A stretch of DNA of 64,000 bases from Kappaphycus alvarezii (GCA_002205965.3 NADL03000675.1:124001-188000), one strand, 5' to 3'. Shown: positions 19,208 to 30,133, counted from the stretch's first letter. Notes: generated from the sequence alone by a model not told the origin. Translations and numbers: made by a program.

Positions 19208-21177
19208 ATGAAGCGCTTCGTTCCCTCTACGACTCATGTATCTTCTGGTATTCGCATCATCCCCAAAAAACCAAGGAAAGGCCCTTCCTCAGCCCATTCG
19301 TCAAACTCCCTTGTCAAGTCTTTCCTGTCTACCTGGGAAAGCTTTAATTCTTCTTTCACCGCCTCTCTTCATGTTCTTCGTTTCAGTTCTCTCCAGTCCA
19401 TCTCCAGTGCCCTTGCCGAAAGCCCGCCTGACAATTCTATCCCAGCTGTATGCGTAACCCTAGGGGCTGCCGCAGCCGCCGGTGACCGCTCCGACATATT
19501 TGATGCCATCCTTGAACACGTTGAAAATTCTATTAGCTCGGCTACTATTCTACGCCTCCAAGCAGCACATCATGCATCCATGCCTGCTGTAACCCAACAA
19601 TGGGAAAATCTCCCTCGCACAACATTTCTTATCGTTGCAGTTGATGACGCCGATTTGTTTCCAGAAGCTGTTATTCGAGATCTGGTTTACATGCTCGGTA
19701 GGAAACGTGAGCAGCGTCGTGTTTCCATGCTCTTGGGCTTTGGAAAGGGCGTTGATACTTTGCATGCCGCTTTGGGAGTACAGGAGGCAACTATGATTGC
19801 CATGACTTCTGTGCGCATGCCCTCAGCAGCCGCATGTTTTGTACAGTTGATCGAAAAAGTATTGGCGGAAAGGGAGTGCCCAATGATGCTGAGTGAGGGA
19901 GTGTATGATTTATTGGAGAGGGAGTTCTTTGAGAGGGAGAGCACGGTGACTGTATTCGTGAGAGGATTGCGAACATTGTTAGCGGCCCATTTTTATCGAT
20001 ACAGACATGCACGGGTGCTGTTGAAATGGGAAAAAAAGGCCAAGAAGGGAATGAGGCTAGATCTCGAATGTATTCAGTTCGTGCAACAAGATGTGAGGTC
20101 CGTGGGGATGGAACTTGCGAAGGAGCACACGGAATTAGATCAAGAAGCTCTCGGAGTGAAAGTGAAGCAATGGCTTAATGAAATGGACAACTGGCGGAGG
20201 AAATGTGCAGTGATCGAGCGTGTTATCTATAAAATTTTGCTGCACCTTGGTGTAGAGGAGTTGCCATGGATGAGAGAGAGGTCATTGAGTACAGATCTAA
20301 GGTTACAGGTATTTCGAGCATTTTTGGTGGTGCGCACAAGGAAGGATCATTATGCTGTGAATACGGAGAAGTTGCACTCAATAATTGGTGATAAGGTGCG
20401 AAGGTTGAGATCCAAGCAGCATTTGACAAATATGATTGAGGTTTTTAAGAAGGTGCTGAAGGATGAGGAGATAGAGCATGATGAGGATCTCGTTGATATA
20501 CATGGCAAGTTGGAAGATCTTGCCGATGTTTTGGAAAATCTAGTGAAGGAGAATACCAAAGTGGGTCAACGGCCAGTGGATAGGGAAACTGACCAACGCC
20601 CTAGGATAAATGCAAAGGGTGGACATGCTGCGAAAGGGCGTAGAAGACGACAACTCGTATCAAGTGCTGCCAATTTGGAGAAGAAGAACTTCCTACAGGA
20701 ACCCCTACAAAAACTGATGTACATATTTAAAGATCTCCTGGACATTACGCCACTGAGTGAACTACCTATGCATGAGTTGTTTCTATTGTGTTGTACCTCA
20801 GATCTGAAGCGGCTGTCTGGAGGACTGGGAGGGGCTGCTGAACCGAGAAATTCGTTTTTCACTGCCGTACGGCATCCGGAGATAATTTCAGAGGAAATTT
20901 CGGATGCGGTCCTACCGGACACCGCAGCGGCATATCGGTTGCTTGCGGAAGGGGACGGATGAAGAACATCTATGACTGGTACAATGGGTTTTCAACCGTT
21001 AAGACTGCCAATGCTGTGCAGCGAGATGACGACGGAAAGTTTAAAGGGTTTGAGGATATCCCGCAAGCAGAACTACAAGCGAGATTTGCAAGGGCTTGCT
21101 CAGAGCTAGAATTCTTAGGTTTGATGAAGTACACCAACAGGAAAGCGGACCACGTGCTTCGTCTAACTTTTGAATAA
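19208..21177 (+). CDS. ORC3: Origin recognition complex subunit 3 (one apparent frameshift)
   Basis: The first ATG is at 19208; upstream codons are open but lack an ATG. The AAA+-like core is recognisable by TTFLIVAVDDADLF (Walker-B-like strand) and VSMLLGFGKGVDTLHAALG, followed by the long helical ORC3 insert. The frame stops at 20960-20962, but the conserved C-terminal winged helix continues in another frame from 20959 (NIYDWYNGF, then ARACSELEFLGLMKYTNRKA and DHVLRLTF), matching animal ORC3. Adding one G to the GGGG run at 20951-20954 restores the family's conserved Gly-Arg-Met just before this region and gives 656 codons (human ORC3 has 711). I infer a missing base, not a split gene. ORC3 is a structural subunit of the replication-origin-binding complex. 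Confidence 0.9.
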
Positions 21178-21855
21178 AGCCTCTGTACCCTCTAGAGGTA
21201 TGTGGGTTCCGAAAGTGACAGCTTTGCGACGGTAAGGAAACTGCCGCAATCCAACTCCTATTGCCTGCCCATAACGCCAGTGTTGTTGTGGAGAATGACA
21301 TTTACCCAGTGGTCCCATTCCTTGCATGCCAACATTCTTTACGAGACTTTCAATCGGGAAATGCTGGGCCTGAGTGCGGGGAATCGTCGAGTCAGTAGTC
21401 TCGGAAACAACATCCAGGAAGGCAGCAGACCATACCACTTGAGGGCGTTCACCTCGGGTGTGTGGTATCATCCTGCGGGATGTGCCCTTGCAACTCATAC
21501 ATCGTCATTACCACAGTGGAATCAAGGTGGGAGAAATGCCTTGAGGATAAGCCCTTTTCAAGTAGCCTTGTTAAATAAGCAACCAGCTAGATTGCAGGTT
21601 TCCAGATGGAATGTTCTCATTCTTTAAGTTGCTGCGTAGATGAGGCCAAACGCAATGGTTCAATCCATCTGCGACATTGCTCAGGACGGAATGATTAGAA
21701 TCACGCCATCATCCGCTGTCATAGCCGAGGAAGCAAAGACAACAAGTAGTCCAGTTTCCACTTCCTCATTAACAAGAACAATCTTCCGCTCTGCACTTCG
21801 TACATCAGCTCTCACAACAATTAGCGGAGAAGAAGATGATACTTACTCATTCCTT
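21178..21855. other. Intergenic, no gene seen
   Basis: About 680 bp between ORC3 and the minus-strand retroelement. ORFs on both strands are short, mostly non-ATG and featureless. Confidence 0.55.
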
Positions 21856-22935
21856 ATCTAGAGTGCGCACCGACTGATCGACTATTCAGTGAATAGCTAA
21901 CTAGAAGGGCCGCGTCGGCCACGTGCAGTGGGGCGCGGGCGATTTGATGGTCATGGCCACAGATGCCCACAAGGCGCAACTGATCGCTGGTAGATGCACA
22001 TGTGGATAGTGGCATCCGAGGTGTGGTTCTTTCTAACAACGCGGAGTACGAACTCCTCGATAAATAACACAGTCTCCGAAGGAGGGGCACCAAGGGAGAC
22101 AAAAACGAGGGGCCGGAATCGAAACCCCGGGTCGCGGGATGGGGGCGCCACGTGCCTTGACAGCTTGTGTTGTAAGTCTTGGACCTTACAGTGGTGCCTG
22201 AGAGCGGCATCCCCACCAGCGACTTGCGTCGTTTTCATGAGGGAGGACTGCTTGAACGGGGGCGTCACAGCAACGTCAAACGCGATGGGCCGGTCCGGGA
22301 GGCCGGCTTCAGGGTCACAGGAGGCTTGCACGAGGAGGATGCCGGCTGGCCTAAAATCCGTACCAGGGACGGGATTCTCGACTTTGAACTCATAATCCAG
22401 GCCAGCGGAGCGGAAAACGTGCGACGCGAACACGTTACGGACGGAGTCGTGGCGGTGAATGCGTCCAAAAACTGAGACGCAGCGGTCTGCGGCATTGCCC
22501 CCGTGGACATGTAGGTCCGGCTGGCAGTGGTGGCATGTCAAGGGCAGCGAATCTGTGTAGACTGGGAGACCGAGGTGCCTGCGCAGCATGATGCTCCAGA
22601 GCTCAGACGGCACCATTTCGTGGTGAGGGCATGCGCTAGCAGGAAAGCGAGGGGCAGTGCTGTGACGAAAGGCTAGGCCGCGTATGCGGCGACGAGTGAC
22701 TTGCACGGGGATGGGTCCATCTATGGGGCATACTACGGAAGAGTGTACCCCATCCCAGCTGCTACTCTGTGCAAGTCACTCGCCGCATAAGCGGCCTGGT
22801 CTCTGGGAAGAGAGTACTCCATCCCAGCTGTTGGAATCCGTAGGTCATCTGCCCAAAACACCTTTGCCTTGGCCTCTTGCTGTCGCCGATTTAGATTGGA
22901 TTGAAGATTGATGTATTCCTCTTTACATTGCAATG
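21856..22935 (-). mobile_element. RLE retroelement 3' end (lineage A)
   Basis: The minus strand encodes the C-terminal part of a non-LTR element. At the upstream edge is LQSNLNRRQQEAKAKVFWAD, also seen in the copy at 31200-33742. Then come a Cys/His knuckle (CHHCQPDLHVHGGNAADRC), RIHRHDSVRN, and the RLE motifs FRPAGILL and AFDVAVTPPF, followed by a conserved tail (FVSLGAPPSETVLFIEEF). It lacks the reverse transcriptase, as expected of 5' truncation. The 3' end sequence at 21857-21900 matches that at 31207-31240, which defines the family's terminus. Confidence 0.78.
22686..22787. repeat. Inverted and tandem repeat inside the RLE element
   Basis: GAGTGACTTGCAC at about 22694-22706 is repeated inverted as GTGCAAGTCACTC at 22768-22780. 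The block containing CATCCCAGCTG appears twice (about 22749 and 22821). This local rearrangement is absent from the sister copy at 31200-33742. Confidence 0.6.
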
Positions 22936-23029
22936 CTCAAGGCAATTGTTAGGGAACGCGGTATGTAGCTTGATGTACAAACCGCTATCCAGCCGCTCAA
23001 ATTGGCTTTAGCGACTCGTCGAAGTAAAC

Positions 23030-23060
23030 GTGTAGCTATTACAAGTTGTAATAGCTACAC
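23030..23060. repeat. Perfect 31 bp palindrome
   Basis: GTGTAGCTATTACAA, a single G, then TTGTAATAGCTACAC: two 15 bp arms with no mismatch. The similarity continues imperfectly for several bases outside. The surrounding sequence has no gene. It could be a hairpin, a cruciform site or a minimal inverted-repeat element. Confidence 0.85.
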
Positions 23061-24190
23061 ATTTATTTGTACACTGCCGCCTTACCGGGGCGGTAAACCA
23101 AGATCTTGATTTCTGATTTGCCGGCAAAAGCTCTTATTTTTTTTGTCCTACGAACCTTTGCATACTTGTGCTAGGGCAATCGCTTACCGCAACTTCATCG
23201 CTAGCGCAGACTTGCTGACCTCCTCTGCCTAAAGCTTACCTTTGCGAAAGCCAACTCCTGCGTCGGCTTACAATGCTGCCGTGCCCGAATGGCCATTTTC
23301 TTGCAACTTTAACAAGAGAGATTTCGTCGCCAATATTTATTGTCATGTTTGAAAACTAGGAGGCCAGCGACACAAGGTGATTCCCTTTGAATGGGAAACG
23401 GCTTTCAGGATAGTTCGAAGCGCTGCACACTCCCTGTCCGATTCCTGTTCATTTGTGTAAAATTTGAAGAAGTGAGTAGCACGAACAAGAGAGTAACCGA
23501 CGAGAAACTCGCATAACGCTTTTGAAAGTGATTCCTGTTTGGAGCAAGCCGAAACGATTGTAGCGATATTCATTGCGATTGAATTGAAAGGTTAAGTGTA
23601 TAGCAGCCTTGTGGATGCAACTTTCTCAGTTCCGTGTCCTGCTTTGCTGCCGATTGGTCCCCGCCCAATCTCTTGAAACCAATTTGTCACTGTTGTCGAG
23701 AAGGCAGCAACGAGAGGCTTACCGAGCGAATGACGCCCGACAATTGGGTCCGTCTTCATGCAAAGTACTCGCCCATAAATGCACCTATAAATATTGCACA
23801 TAACGGTATCGATTATTTTCCGTCGGCGAAGAAAAAGTTCCTGACCATCGGCCAGTGCCGAGGGGCGTGGACCCCTGACATTCCAACGAATGAAGGTTAC
23901 GTAGTTAAGGGCATCGGTGCAACACACACGGACAATGCCGAACTTGGTCATGGTCACTGGCTAGGGCTTGGGTATGATGTAAAATTAAGAATCTAGCTAA
24001 CTGCCTGTTCGAAAAGGCAGTGCAGTTGCGGGCACCTCATTTGCGATAGCGAGGCGATGAAATCGTTCTGACGCTCGGATACTCTTCCCTGACCAGTTTT
24101 CTTGCGCTAACCTTCTCCAACTTCGAATGTTACTCCTCTCATGCGAATTCGGAGATGGCAGCTGGTACAGGAAGTGGCGATCTGAAACCA
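23061..24190. other. No confident gene
   Basis: ORFs of about 120 codons occur on both strands around 23592-23996 and overlap each other. Neither shows a recognisable family. The 3' untranslated region of the CENP-B-like gene lies at the right edge. Confidence 0.45.
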
Positions 24191-25138
24191 TTACAACCTT
24201 CCTCTTTGATGTGCACGTTCTAGCAGTTTGGAAACACGCTCCAATTCCATATCAACAGAGGCTAGAAGGGAATGAGCCTTTGCGTCACTAATCATAGAAC
24301 GATCACCCATTAATGCGCAGATCCCCTCTCGAAAGCTTGCAGCAGCATCTTGATACTTTTTCAGCTGACCCAATTTCTCCTTAACCTCTCTTTCATTATC
24401 CTCCCTTTCCTTCCGCTCCTGTTCTTCTTCCTCCTCTCGATCCATTTCCCGCATTCGAAAGTACTTGTGACGCTCAATGAACTTCTGGGTCCATCCCGCA
24501 CTTGTCCGAAAGCCCTCCAGGACCTGTATCTCCTTGCGCATTTCATTTCTCTTCTTCTCGTCATTCACAAGCCTCATCTGAATCTTCAAACGGTCTACGG
24601 TCTCATCCCGAATCTCACGGGCACGAGTTCGAACAGCATCCATCTTTACATCATCATGGCCCTGTCCACAATGCTCATCCTTCAAAGCGGAATGCAAGGC
24701 CGCCTCCAACGAGGCGAATGGGCTGTCTCTCATGCGCACCTTCTTCCCCACACGGCCGTGACCTGTATCAGCCCTCATAATCTTTCTCGAAGCATTCTTC
24801 CATCCAGTGACGGTTGCCTTGGAGACTCCATAACGATCGGCAACAGCTTTATTACTCCACTTTTTATTTGTCTCGGGTTGCAACTGAGCTACGCCGAATG
24901 TACCATCACTGCGTGCACCCAATAATCGGAGGGCATCCTTCTTATCGGATAACGATACTTGCTTGCGGCCACTTTTTCCAAGGGCGAGGTCCTTTGAGTC
25001 TACGGCAAGTGCAACGCAGTTGATTTCAACTTTGGAATCCGGAGCAACAGGAGATGCGGAGTGTGTGGGATCATGGACTTCGGGAATGGGTAAATCGGTG
25101 GCAACGGGTGCTATGACATCGGCGGCACTAGATTGCAT
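24191..25138 (-). CDS. CENP-B/Psq-type DNA-binding protein without transposase domain
   Basis: An intact 315-codon ORF starts at an ATG. After a Pro/Asp-rich leader, residues 60-115 contain a Psq-like helix-turn-helix (SDKKDALRLLGA, then KKWSNKAVADRYGVSKATVT, then GWKNASRKIM). Residues 130-230 resemble a CENP-B-type HTH (SPFASLEAALHSALKDEH, AVRTRAREIRDETVD, FRTSAGWTQKFIERH). The C-terminal third is a charged coiled coil (MREMDREEEEEQERKERED). The pair of HTH domains is that of CENP-B and of pogo/Tigger transposases, but the DDE nuclease is absent. It is either a domesticated transposon protein or a host chromatin protein. The open, undamaged frame beside a motif-rich promoter favours a real gene. 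Confidence 0.75.
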   Translation of the reverse strand: MQSSAADVIAPVATDLPIPEVHDPTHSASPVAPDSKVEINCVALAVDSKDLALGKSGRKQVSLSDKKDALRLLGARSDGTFGVAQLQPETNKKWSNKAVADRYGVSKATVTGWKNASRKIMRADTGHGRVGKKVRMRDSPFASLEAALHSALKDEHCGQGHDDVKMDAVRTRAREIRDETVDRLKIQMRLVNDEKKRNEMRKEIQVLEGFRTSAGWTQKFIERHKYFRMREMDREEEEEQERKEREDNEREVKEKLGQLKKYQDAAASFREGICALMGDRSMISDAKAHSLLASVDMELERVSKLLERAHQRGRL

Positions 25139-25437
25139 TTCGCATTTGTGTGACCCTGATGAGTACGGAAAACAGATACAGCTCGATTAAACCTCCACAC
25201 GTGCTGCCAGATGTTGAATTGTTTGACAAAGGTCACTTTGTCGTGATGTGTTTCAAACCAACCTTTCTGTTTGCTGCCTCGAGGCGCGTTGACCACGCTG
25301 CCATCAAACGAATCTGCAATGTATTCAATGCCAAAGACTTGAACGACTTTTCACCGGATTGTTTTTTCCCTTTTTTTGCCAGGTCGGTTCACTCCGAACC
25401 GAAAATACCTGCTCGTAGGCGCAGAGTGTATGAAAGT

Positions 25438-25787
25438 GTACAGTAATACGGCGAGTTCCACATACAGTGAACTGCATCCATATTGTCTGACCAATGGCTT
25501 TGATCCAAGTCTCCAACGTATCAAGCAAAAAACAAATCAGATGCCTCAAATCTGAAATCTTAGATAAAATCTCCGACACGAATTCTGTTTTGAAATCTGC
25601 CCGCATGGAAACAGAAAAGGTACAGTAATAATCTGCTTTGCTGTACAATGCACAGTACAGCACTGAACAGGGTGTACACGTGACTGTACAGTACTGTATA
25701 CCGTCTTGTCGATAATGTCGAACATTAAGCCGGTGTGGGTTTCCGCACTGTGTGGCCATATACTGTAATGGTGGAGTCTTACTGTAA
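25438..25787. promoter_or_regulatory. Cluster of TACAGTA/ACTGTA motifs upstream of the CENP-B-like gene
   Basis: At least seven copies occur in 350 bp: GTACAGTAAT (25438), TACAGTAA (25621), CACAGTACAG (25651), ACTGTACAGTACTGTATA (25683-25700, containing the palindrome GTACAGTAC-TGTAC overlapping its neighbour), TACTGTAA (25760) and TACTGTAA (25780). The cluster lies 300-650 bp upstream of the minus-strand ATG at 25138. Confidence 0.5.
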
Positions 25788-26647
25788 ATGAAACTAATCG
25801 TAAGAGTCGATCATTGACATTTGATACGCAGAAACCATCCATCGGGATCAAAGCAGTGCTGCCAAAGTCTTGGTAAGTTTACAATCCAAAAGGCGGAGCG
25901 TTTCATGTGGCACCTCAGGGGAGCTCAAGCGATAGGGCGCTCGTATGACGATTAGGGTTGAGTCAGGTCAAGCGCGGGGAATACCGGGGTGGGCGGCGCG
26001 CGCGTTGCCGGCAACAGTGCAAGAACCAAGAGTCTCGGGTTTCCCCTGGATAGCGTGTCCATGAGAAATCCCGGGAACTAGGCTGTGCAGTGGGTCAGGG
26101 GGAGGTGGCGGGGGAGGCTACTGCGGCTTTGGCCGAGCGAGGGGCACAATGAATCCTGGGCAGAAAACATCGTGCAGTTTCCCCCTGCCGTCACACTTTT
26201 GCAACCGAAGGAATTACAGATTTTGTCTGACTGCACTCCACTAACCGACCACATCTTCCATGCATTAAAATAACCCAAATTTTCCCCTCCACTAATCATG
26301 TCCTCTGCGTTTGACTTGCGCTCCTTAGCATGTGATGTGACTATCGTCTCTCTATTCAAGTTTACCAGCGGTCTACGGATATTATCCATTGAATATGCTC
26401 GCTTTGTCGTAGGCTCCCAATTACAGTAGTTCATACTGTAAGTCCGCTTTAGTCAGTGAGCCGACCTACTGTTAAAGCATGACAAAATCAAACAACGCTA
26501 GTTTACTGTACAAGACCCCACTCTTCAAAAACCGGCTTACAGCTCTATTTACTCGAGTACAGTAACTTTCCTGATCAAATCTGCCATCAACCACCTCCTC
26601 CCACCATCGTCCAACCAGTACTCACTGATCTGTTTCCGGTAACCACA
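25788..26647. promoter_or_regulatory. fabZ upstream region with further ACTGTA motifs
   Basis: No gene is seen in these 860 bp. The stretch 25970-26110 is GC-rich. ACTGTA/TACAGT words occur at 26421-26440 (TTACAGTAGTTCATACTGTAA, an inverted pair), 26504-26511 and 26558-26565; the last is about 85 bp before the fabZ ATG. Confidence 0.45.
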
Positions 26648-27417
26648 ATGCCTTTCGCCTTTGTCTCCGCCCCCCTATTCACGGGAAGCCCTCGCCGTTC
26701 GGAAACCCCGCAAATATGTTCACGCCGTCCGCATTCATATCGGCCACGCTTCCGGGCAGCAATCGATGCATCGGCTCCTACCGCAAATCCTCCTATTACC
26801 GTCTCTGACATGTCCACATCCCCTGCCACCCATCCCACGATTTTCGATGTTGAACAAATCATGAATATTCTTCCTCATCGCTACCCATTTCTACTCATCG
26901 ATCGTGTCATAGCTTACGAACCAAACAAGCGTGCTGTCGCTGTTAAGCAGGTTACAATTAATGAGCCGCACTTTCCTGGGCATTTTCCGAACCGCCCCAT
27001 CATGCCAGGTGTTCTACAAGTGGAGGCCTTGGCACAAACTGGTGGTATCGTTATGTTGCAGCATGATGAAAATCCAATCAAGCAAACAGGTGAAGGCGAC
27101 TTTTTCTTTGGAGGCGTTGATAGCGTGAAATGGCGTAAGCCTGTCGTTCCAGGTGATACCTTGGTAATGGAAATGGTCTGGATAACTTCAAACCCAAGTA
27201 TGGCATCGCCAAGATGATTGGAAAGTACGTTATCACCTCAACATCACATTGTTCTCTATGGCCTAACACTGGATCGAATCTCGCCTCTGTCTCACATCAA
27301 CCTCTCCTTTATGTTGTGTTTTCCTTCCCGAAACCATTGTGCATTTTCAGAGGATACGTCAACGGTCAGCTTGTCGTTGAGGGCGTTTTCACCCTGGTTA
27401 TGGTAGTTAAGAAGTAA
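26648..27417 (+). CDS. fabZ: Plastid 3-hydroxyacyl-ACP dehydratase (one intron, one apparent frameshift)
   Basis: The ATG at 26648 opens a 60-residue Ser/Arg/Pro-rich transit-peptide-like leader with an early Phe (MPFAFVSAPL). The mature enzyme begins near IFDVEQIMNILPHRYPFLLI. Catalytic residues are His112 in PHFPGHFP and Glu126 in VLQVEALAQ. The frame changes once near 27176-27182: GVDSVKWRKPVVPGDTLVME lies before it and KPKYGIAKMIGK after it, consistent with one missing base. A GT-AG intron follows at 27225-27350 (GTACGT ... TTTTCAG), joining IGK to GYVNGQLVVEGVFTLVMVVK and the stop. With one base added the protein has 214 codons. It performs the dehydration step of plastid type II fatty-acid synthesis. 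Confidence 0.93.
27225..27350 (+). other. Spliceosomal intron in fabZ, 126 bp
   Basis: The donor GTACGT follows GGAAA and the acceptor GCATTTTCAG precedes AGGATAC. Removing it joins two blocks that are contiguous in FabZ proteins. Its length is a multiple of three and it contains no in-frame stop, so retention would insert 42 residues rather than truncate the protein. It is the only convincing intron in the window. Confidence 0.85.
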
Positions 27418-28740
27418 CCCACTTCAAGTTTGGTCTCCCTGTCCAAACACCTTTTCTAAAAGCGTAATCAACACATTGACACGCGCCAAGCGCTCACATG
27501 TTCGTAAACGATTTACGTGCTCTTCCTCAGACTCCCAATCGTCCTTGACCTACTCACGTGTACAAACAGCATACATGCATACACAAAACTCACCGAGGTC
27601 AGCAGGGGGACCTACCGGAAGCAACTGGACAATGTCACAGACAACGAACATAACGTACATAGGCCAATCGCGCTATGAAAGCCTTTCGCAGTAACGACCT
27701 CAGGATCGCCGCTGGTTCATTTGACAACGGCCTGCATCATCATGGCATCCGAGAGCGGTATCACAGCGCAGCACAAAACAAAACTTCTGGTTAGTTGTCA
27801 CAAGCGAATAGATGTCTGCGCAAAACTTGTAAAGCCAGCCCCGCAACGACTTACAATGAAAGTACGGAAAGCAAAGCAAACAACCACTCGCAGCAATGCC
27901 CTCGCATAAACTGGCCCAAAACACCTTGGGCTTGATTCCTTCCGCCTTTGCGTTGAGAATTTTCCACGGTTATCTCTAAATCGATTGTGCGTAAGGCATC
28001 CACAATTCGCAAGTGATCCAAATGGAGCACCATTTCCAACGTTGGCAACTGGCCGGCCTCTCGAAACATGATGTCCTGCCATCGTTGTATCGCAACGGGA
28101 CCGGGATCGTTACCGTTATGCTCACGGGAGTATGATAGCAGAGAATGTTGAATATTTTTGAAAGAGAGGAGAAGGCGAGATTGCCATTGGGGTGAGGGCA
28201 GAGATAGGCAGGAGTGTCAGGTAACGAGACACGCGATTGGAGAGGGGCCGCGGGGGTTGGCGGAGAGATTGGATTTAGACGGGAAATGAAAACTTTGGGA
28301 AGGGCGGCGGATTGGTGATGGACGAGTGAGAGATACTCCTCGACAGAAGTAGGAGGCCCGTCGGTGGGTGGGAGATGGTGGGCGGAGACTGGAAACGCCT
28401 TGGTTTTTGGTTTGGCGGGAGCGGGTTAGAATCTTTCAATTGGGTGCGGAACAGGTGATGGGACGTGGAGGTGGGGGCTAGGGGCTTACCGGGCGCGGTT
28501 TGTCTTCATCAGAGCAGTCGGACATGAGAGAACGGATGTTGGTTGAGGGTGACGGGCGCCTACGCCTATGTCATTCGCAGCTTCGGGTTAGGTGCGGATA
28601 TCGTTTGAATTGTGTCAAGTTTGATAAAACTTTCTCAAAACGGTGGATGTCCAGCAATGCAACAAGATCTGTTGTGGACAGTTCTGAATATAACGGTTAT
28701 TCTGTTGCATTATTTTATCACTGCTATACTACGGCCCTCC
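27418..28740. other. No gene seen
   Basis: About 1.3 kb downstream of fabZ. ORFs are short (under 100 codons), overlap on both strands and lack motifs. 28140-28500 is purine-rich on the plus strand. Confidence 0.5.
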
Positions 28741-28744
28741 TTGC

Positions 28745-28980
28745 CGGTCCGAGGGCATCGAACTGCGCCCCTTGGCGATCGACGTTTATGGCCAGATCGA
28801 CATCCTCGGCCTCCAGCTCCTCCAGGACATTGCCAACTGCACCGCCGCTAGGCGGGGAAAGCCTGCCTTCACGGAGTTTCGCGAGCTTCGTACAATGGTG
28901 TCAGCATTCGTGCAGCGGTACACTGGCGTCATGATCAACCAGCGCAAATTCGGCGCGGTTGAACCCCAATAGGTCCAGCC
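28745..28980 (+). repeat. Fragment of an unclassified repeat-borne coding module
   Basis: The plus strand reads IDVYGQIDILGLQLLQDIAN, then RRGKPAFTEFRELRTMVSAF, then VQRYTGVMINQRKFGAVEPQ and a stop. The same order of residues, with about half identical, occurs on the minus strand at 34190-34370. It must belong to a repeated element, but I cannot place the domain; the helical Arg/Gln-rich pattern has no nuclease or zinc motif. Confidence 0.6.
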
Positions 28981-29174
28981 GGGGCCGTACGGTCCCCTCG
29001 TAATGCATTTGAGTAGTAAAAGGTCACAGCATCCGTAATTTGTCGCGCACCGCAACACGCAGAGCTTAGTCACCCAATTCCAACTTAATTTTAAGTACTT
29101 TGCAACGTTGCACATTTGGACTGTACACCAATGATAAAAGGTTAACAAAAGGTCACCATTTCCCTGCTACACTA

Positions 29175-29904
29175 AGGGTTGTTCCAACAAAAGAATTTAT
29201 TGTACGGAGCATAAAAATCATGAATGCTGTCCGACCTGGCATCTGATGATTGGTCATATGTAGTTTGGGGGTAAACCATGTTGTGGGTCTTCCACGAACT
29301 TCTGTGACAGTTTCATAGCAAACGTTTTTTGTATAGAAGCGGCAGATTTGTCTTCACTTCTCCACATTACCACCACATATCCCAACCTCCTTACCGCCAA
29401 CTCCACCATTCTTGGTAGCAAGCGGCCGTCCTACCCTCCCTAACCATGACAGACACGAACAACAACTCTCACCGCACTCCTGAAGAGAGTGCACCCGTGG
29501 AGGTGTTCCGGCAAGCACTGTAGAGAATGAAAGAATACATCGGGGTATGGTGCGCTCTCCACGCCCTTCACCGCCGACCATGAGCAAGAAGAAAGTAGAT
29601 GCTGCTGTCAAAACGCGCCCGTTATGTCTGCGACGTCTAGAGATGACAGCAGCTACGGCATTCACAGTTTTCTTGGATGTCATCTTGTTATCAAGACTGG
29701 TGTGATAACAAGATGAGGAAGAGTATACAATTGTCCAAGCCCCAAATGCGAAGACGATACTCGTATACGATCAATCCGGTACGCCGATGATGATCCTATA
29801 CTGTACAATACAGAAAGTGTTGGAAAGGTTGAAATGGTATGGCATCGCATAAAAAATATTTTTTTTATGCTCCACACAATAAATTTTTTTGTTGGAACGA
29901 CCCT
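29175..29904. mobile_element. Non-autonomous 730 bp element with about 44 bp TIRs
   Basis: The left end AGGGTTGTTCCAACAAAAGA (continuing to about 29218) matches the reverse complement of the right end, which begins AGGGTCGTTCCAACAAAAAA read from 29904. About 40 of 44 positions agree, including ATTTATTGT and GGAGCATAAAAA. A TA lies directly outside the left end and overlaps the last base on the right. The interior has no transposase; its longest ORF (minus, 29354-29683) starts at TTG or GTG-like codons only in part and has no domain. It also contains a 13 bp perfect hairpin at 29681-29715 (CATCTTGTTATCA / TGATAACAAGATG). Confidence 0.85.
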
Positions 29905-30133
29905 AAGGGATCACTGCAAATCAAATTCTGCATCGGTTGATTGAGTTCTGCGTATTGCCGGGCACGACAGAGTACAGACGCCGCACATGTCGACCAAATG
30001 ACGTAGCTAAGCTCCTGATACAAGCGAGTCTTCACTCCTCCAGTAGAGCATCCGCTGCGAGACGCGACAGCTGCCGCGTATTTCTCTATGACCTTGGATG
30101 ATGTCTCAGAAGGTGATCCGAGCGAGTCAAAAG

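Noticed and set aside
20959..21177. Separate small gene after ORC3
   Set aside because: Its sequence is the conserved ORC3 C-terminal winged helix; one missing G upstream explains the break.
22000..22480. Plus-strand ORFs opposite the RLE element (133 and 98 codons)
   Set aside because: They are shadows of the minus-strand endonuclease frame, whose motifs recur in the other copies.
29354..29683. 109-codon ORF inside the TIR element as a transposase
   Set aside because: No DDE, zinc or HTH motif; low-complexity Gly/Arg/Ser composition.
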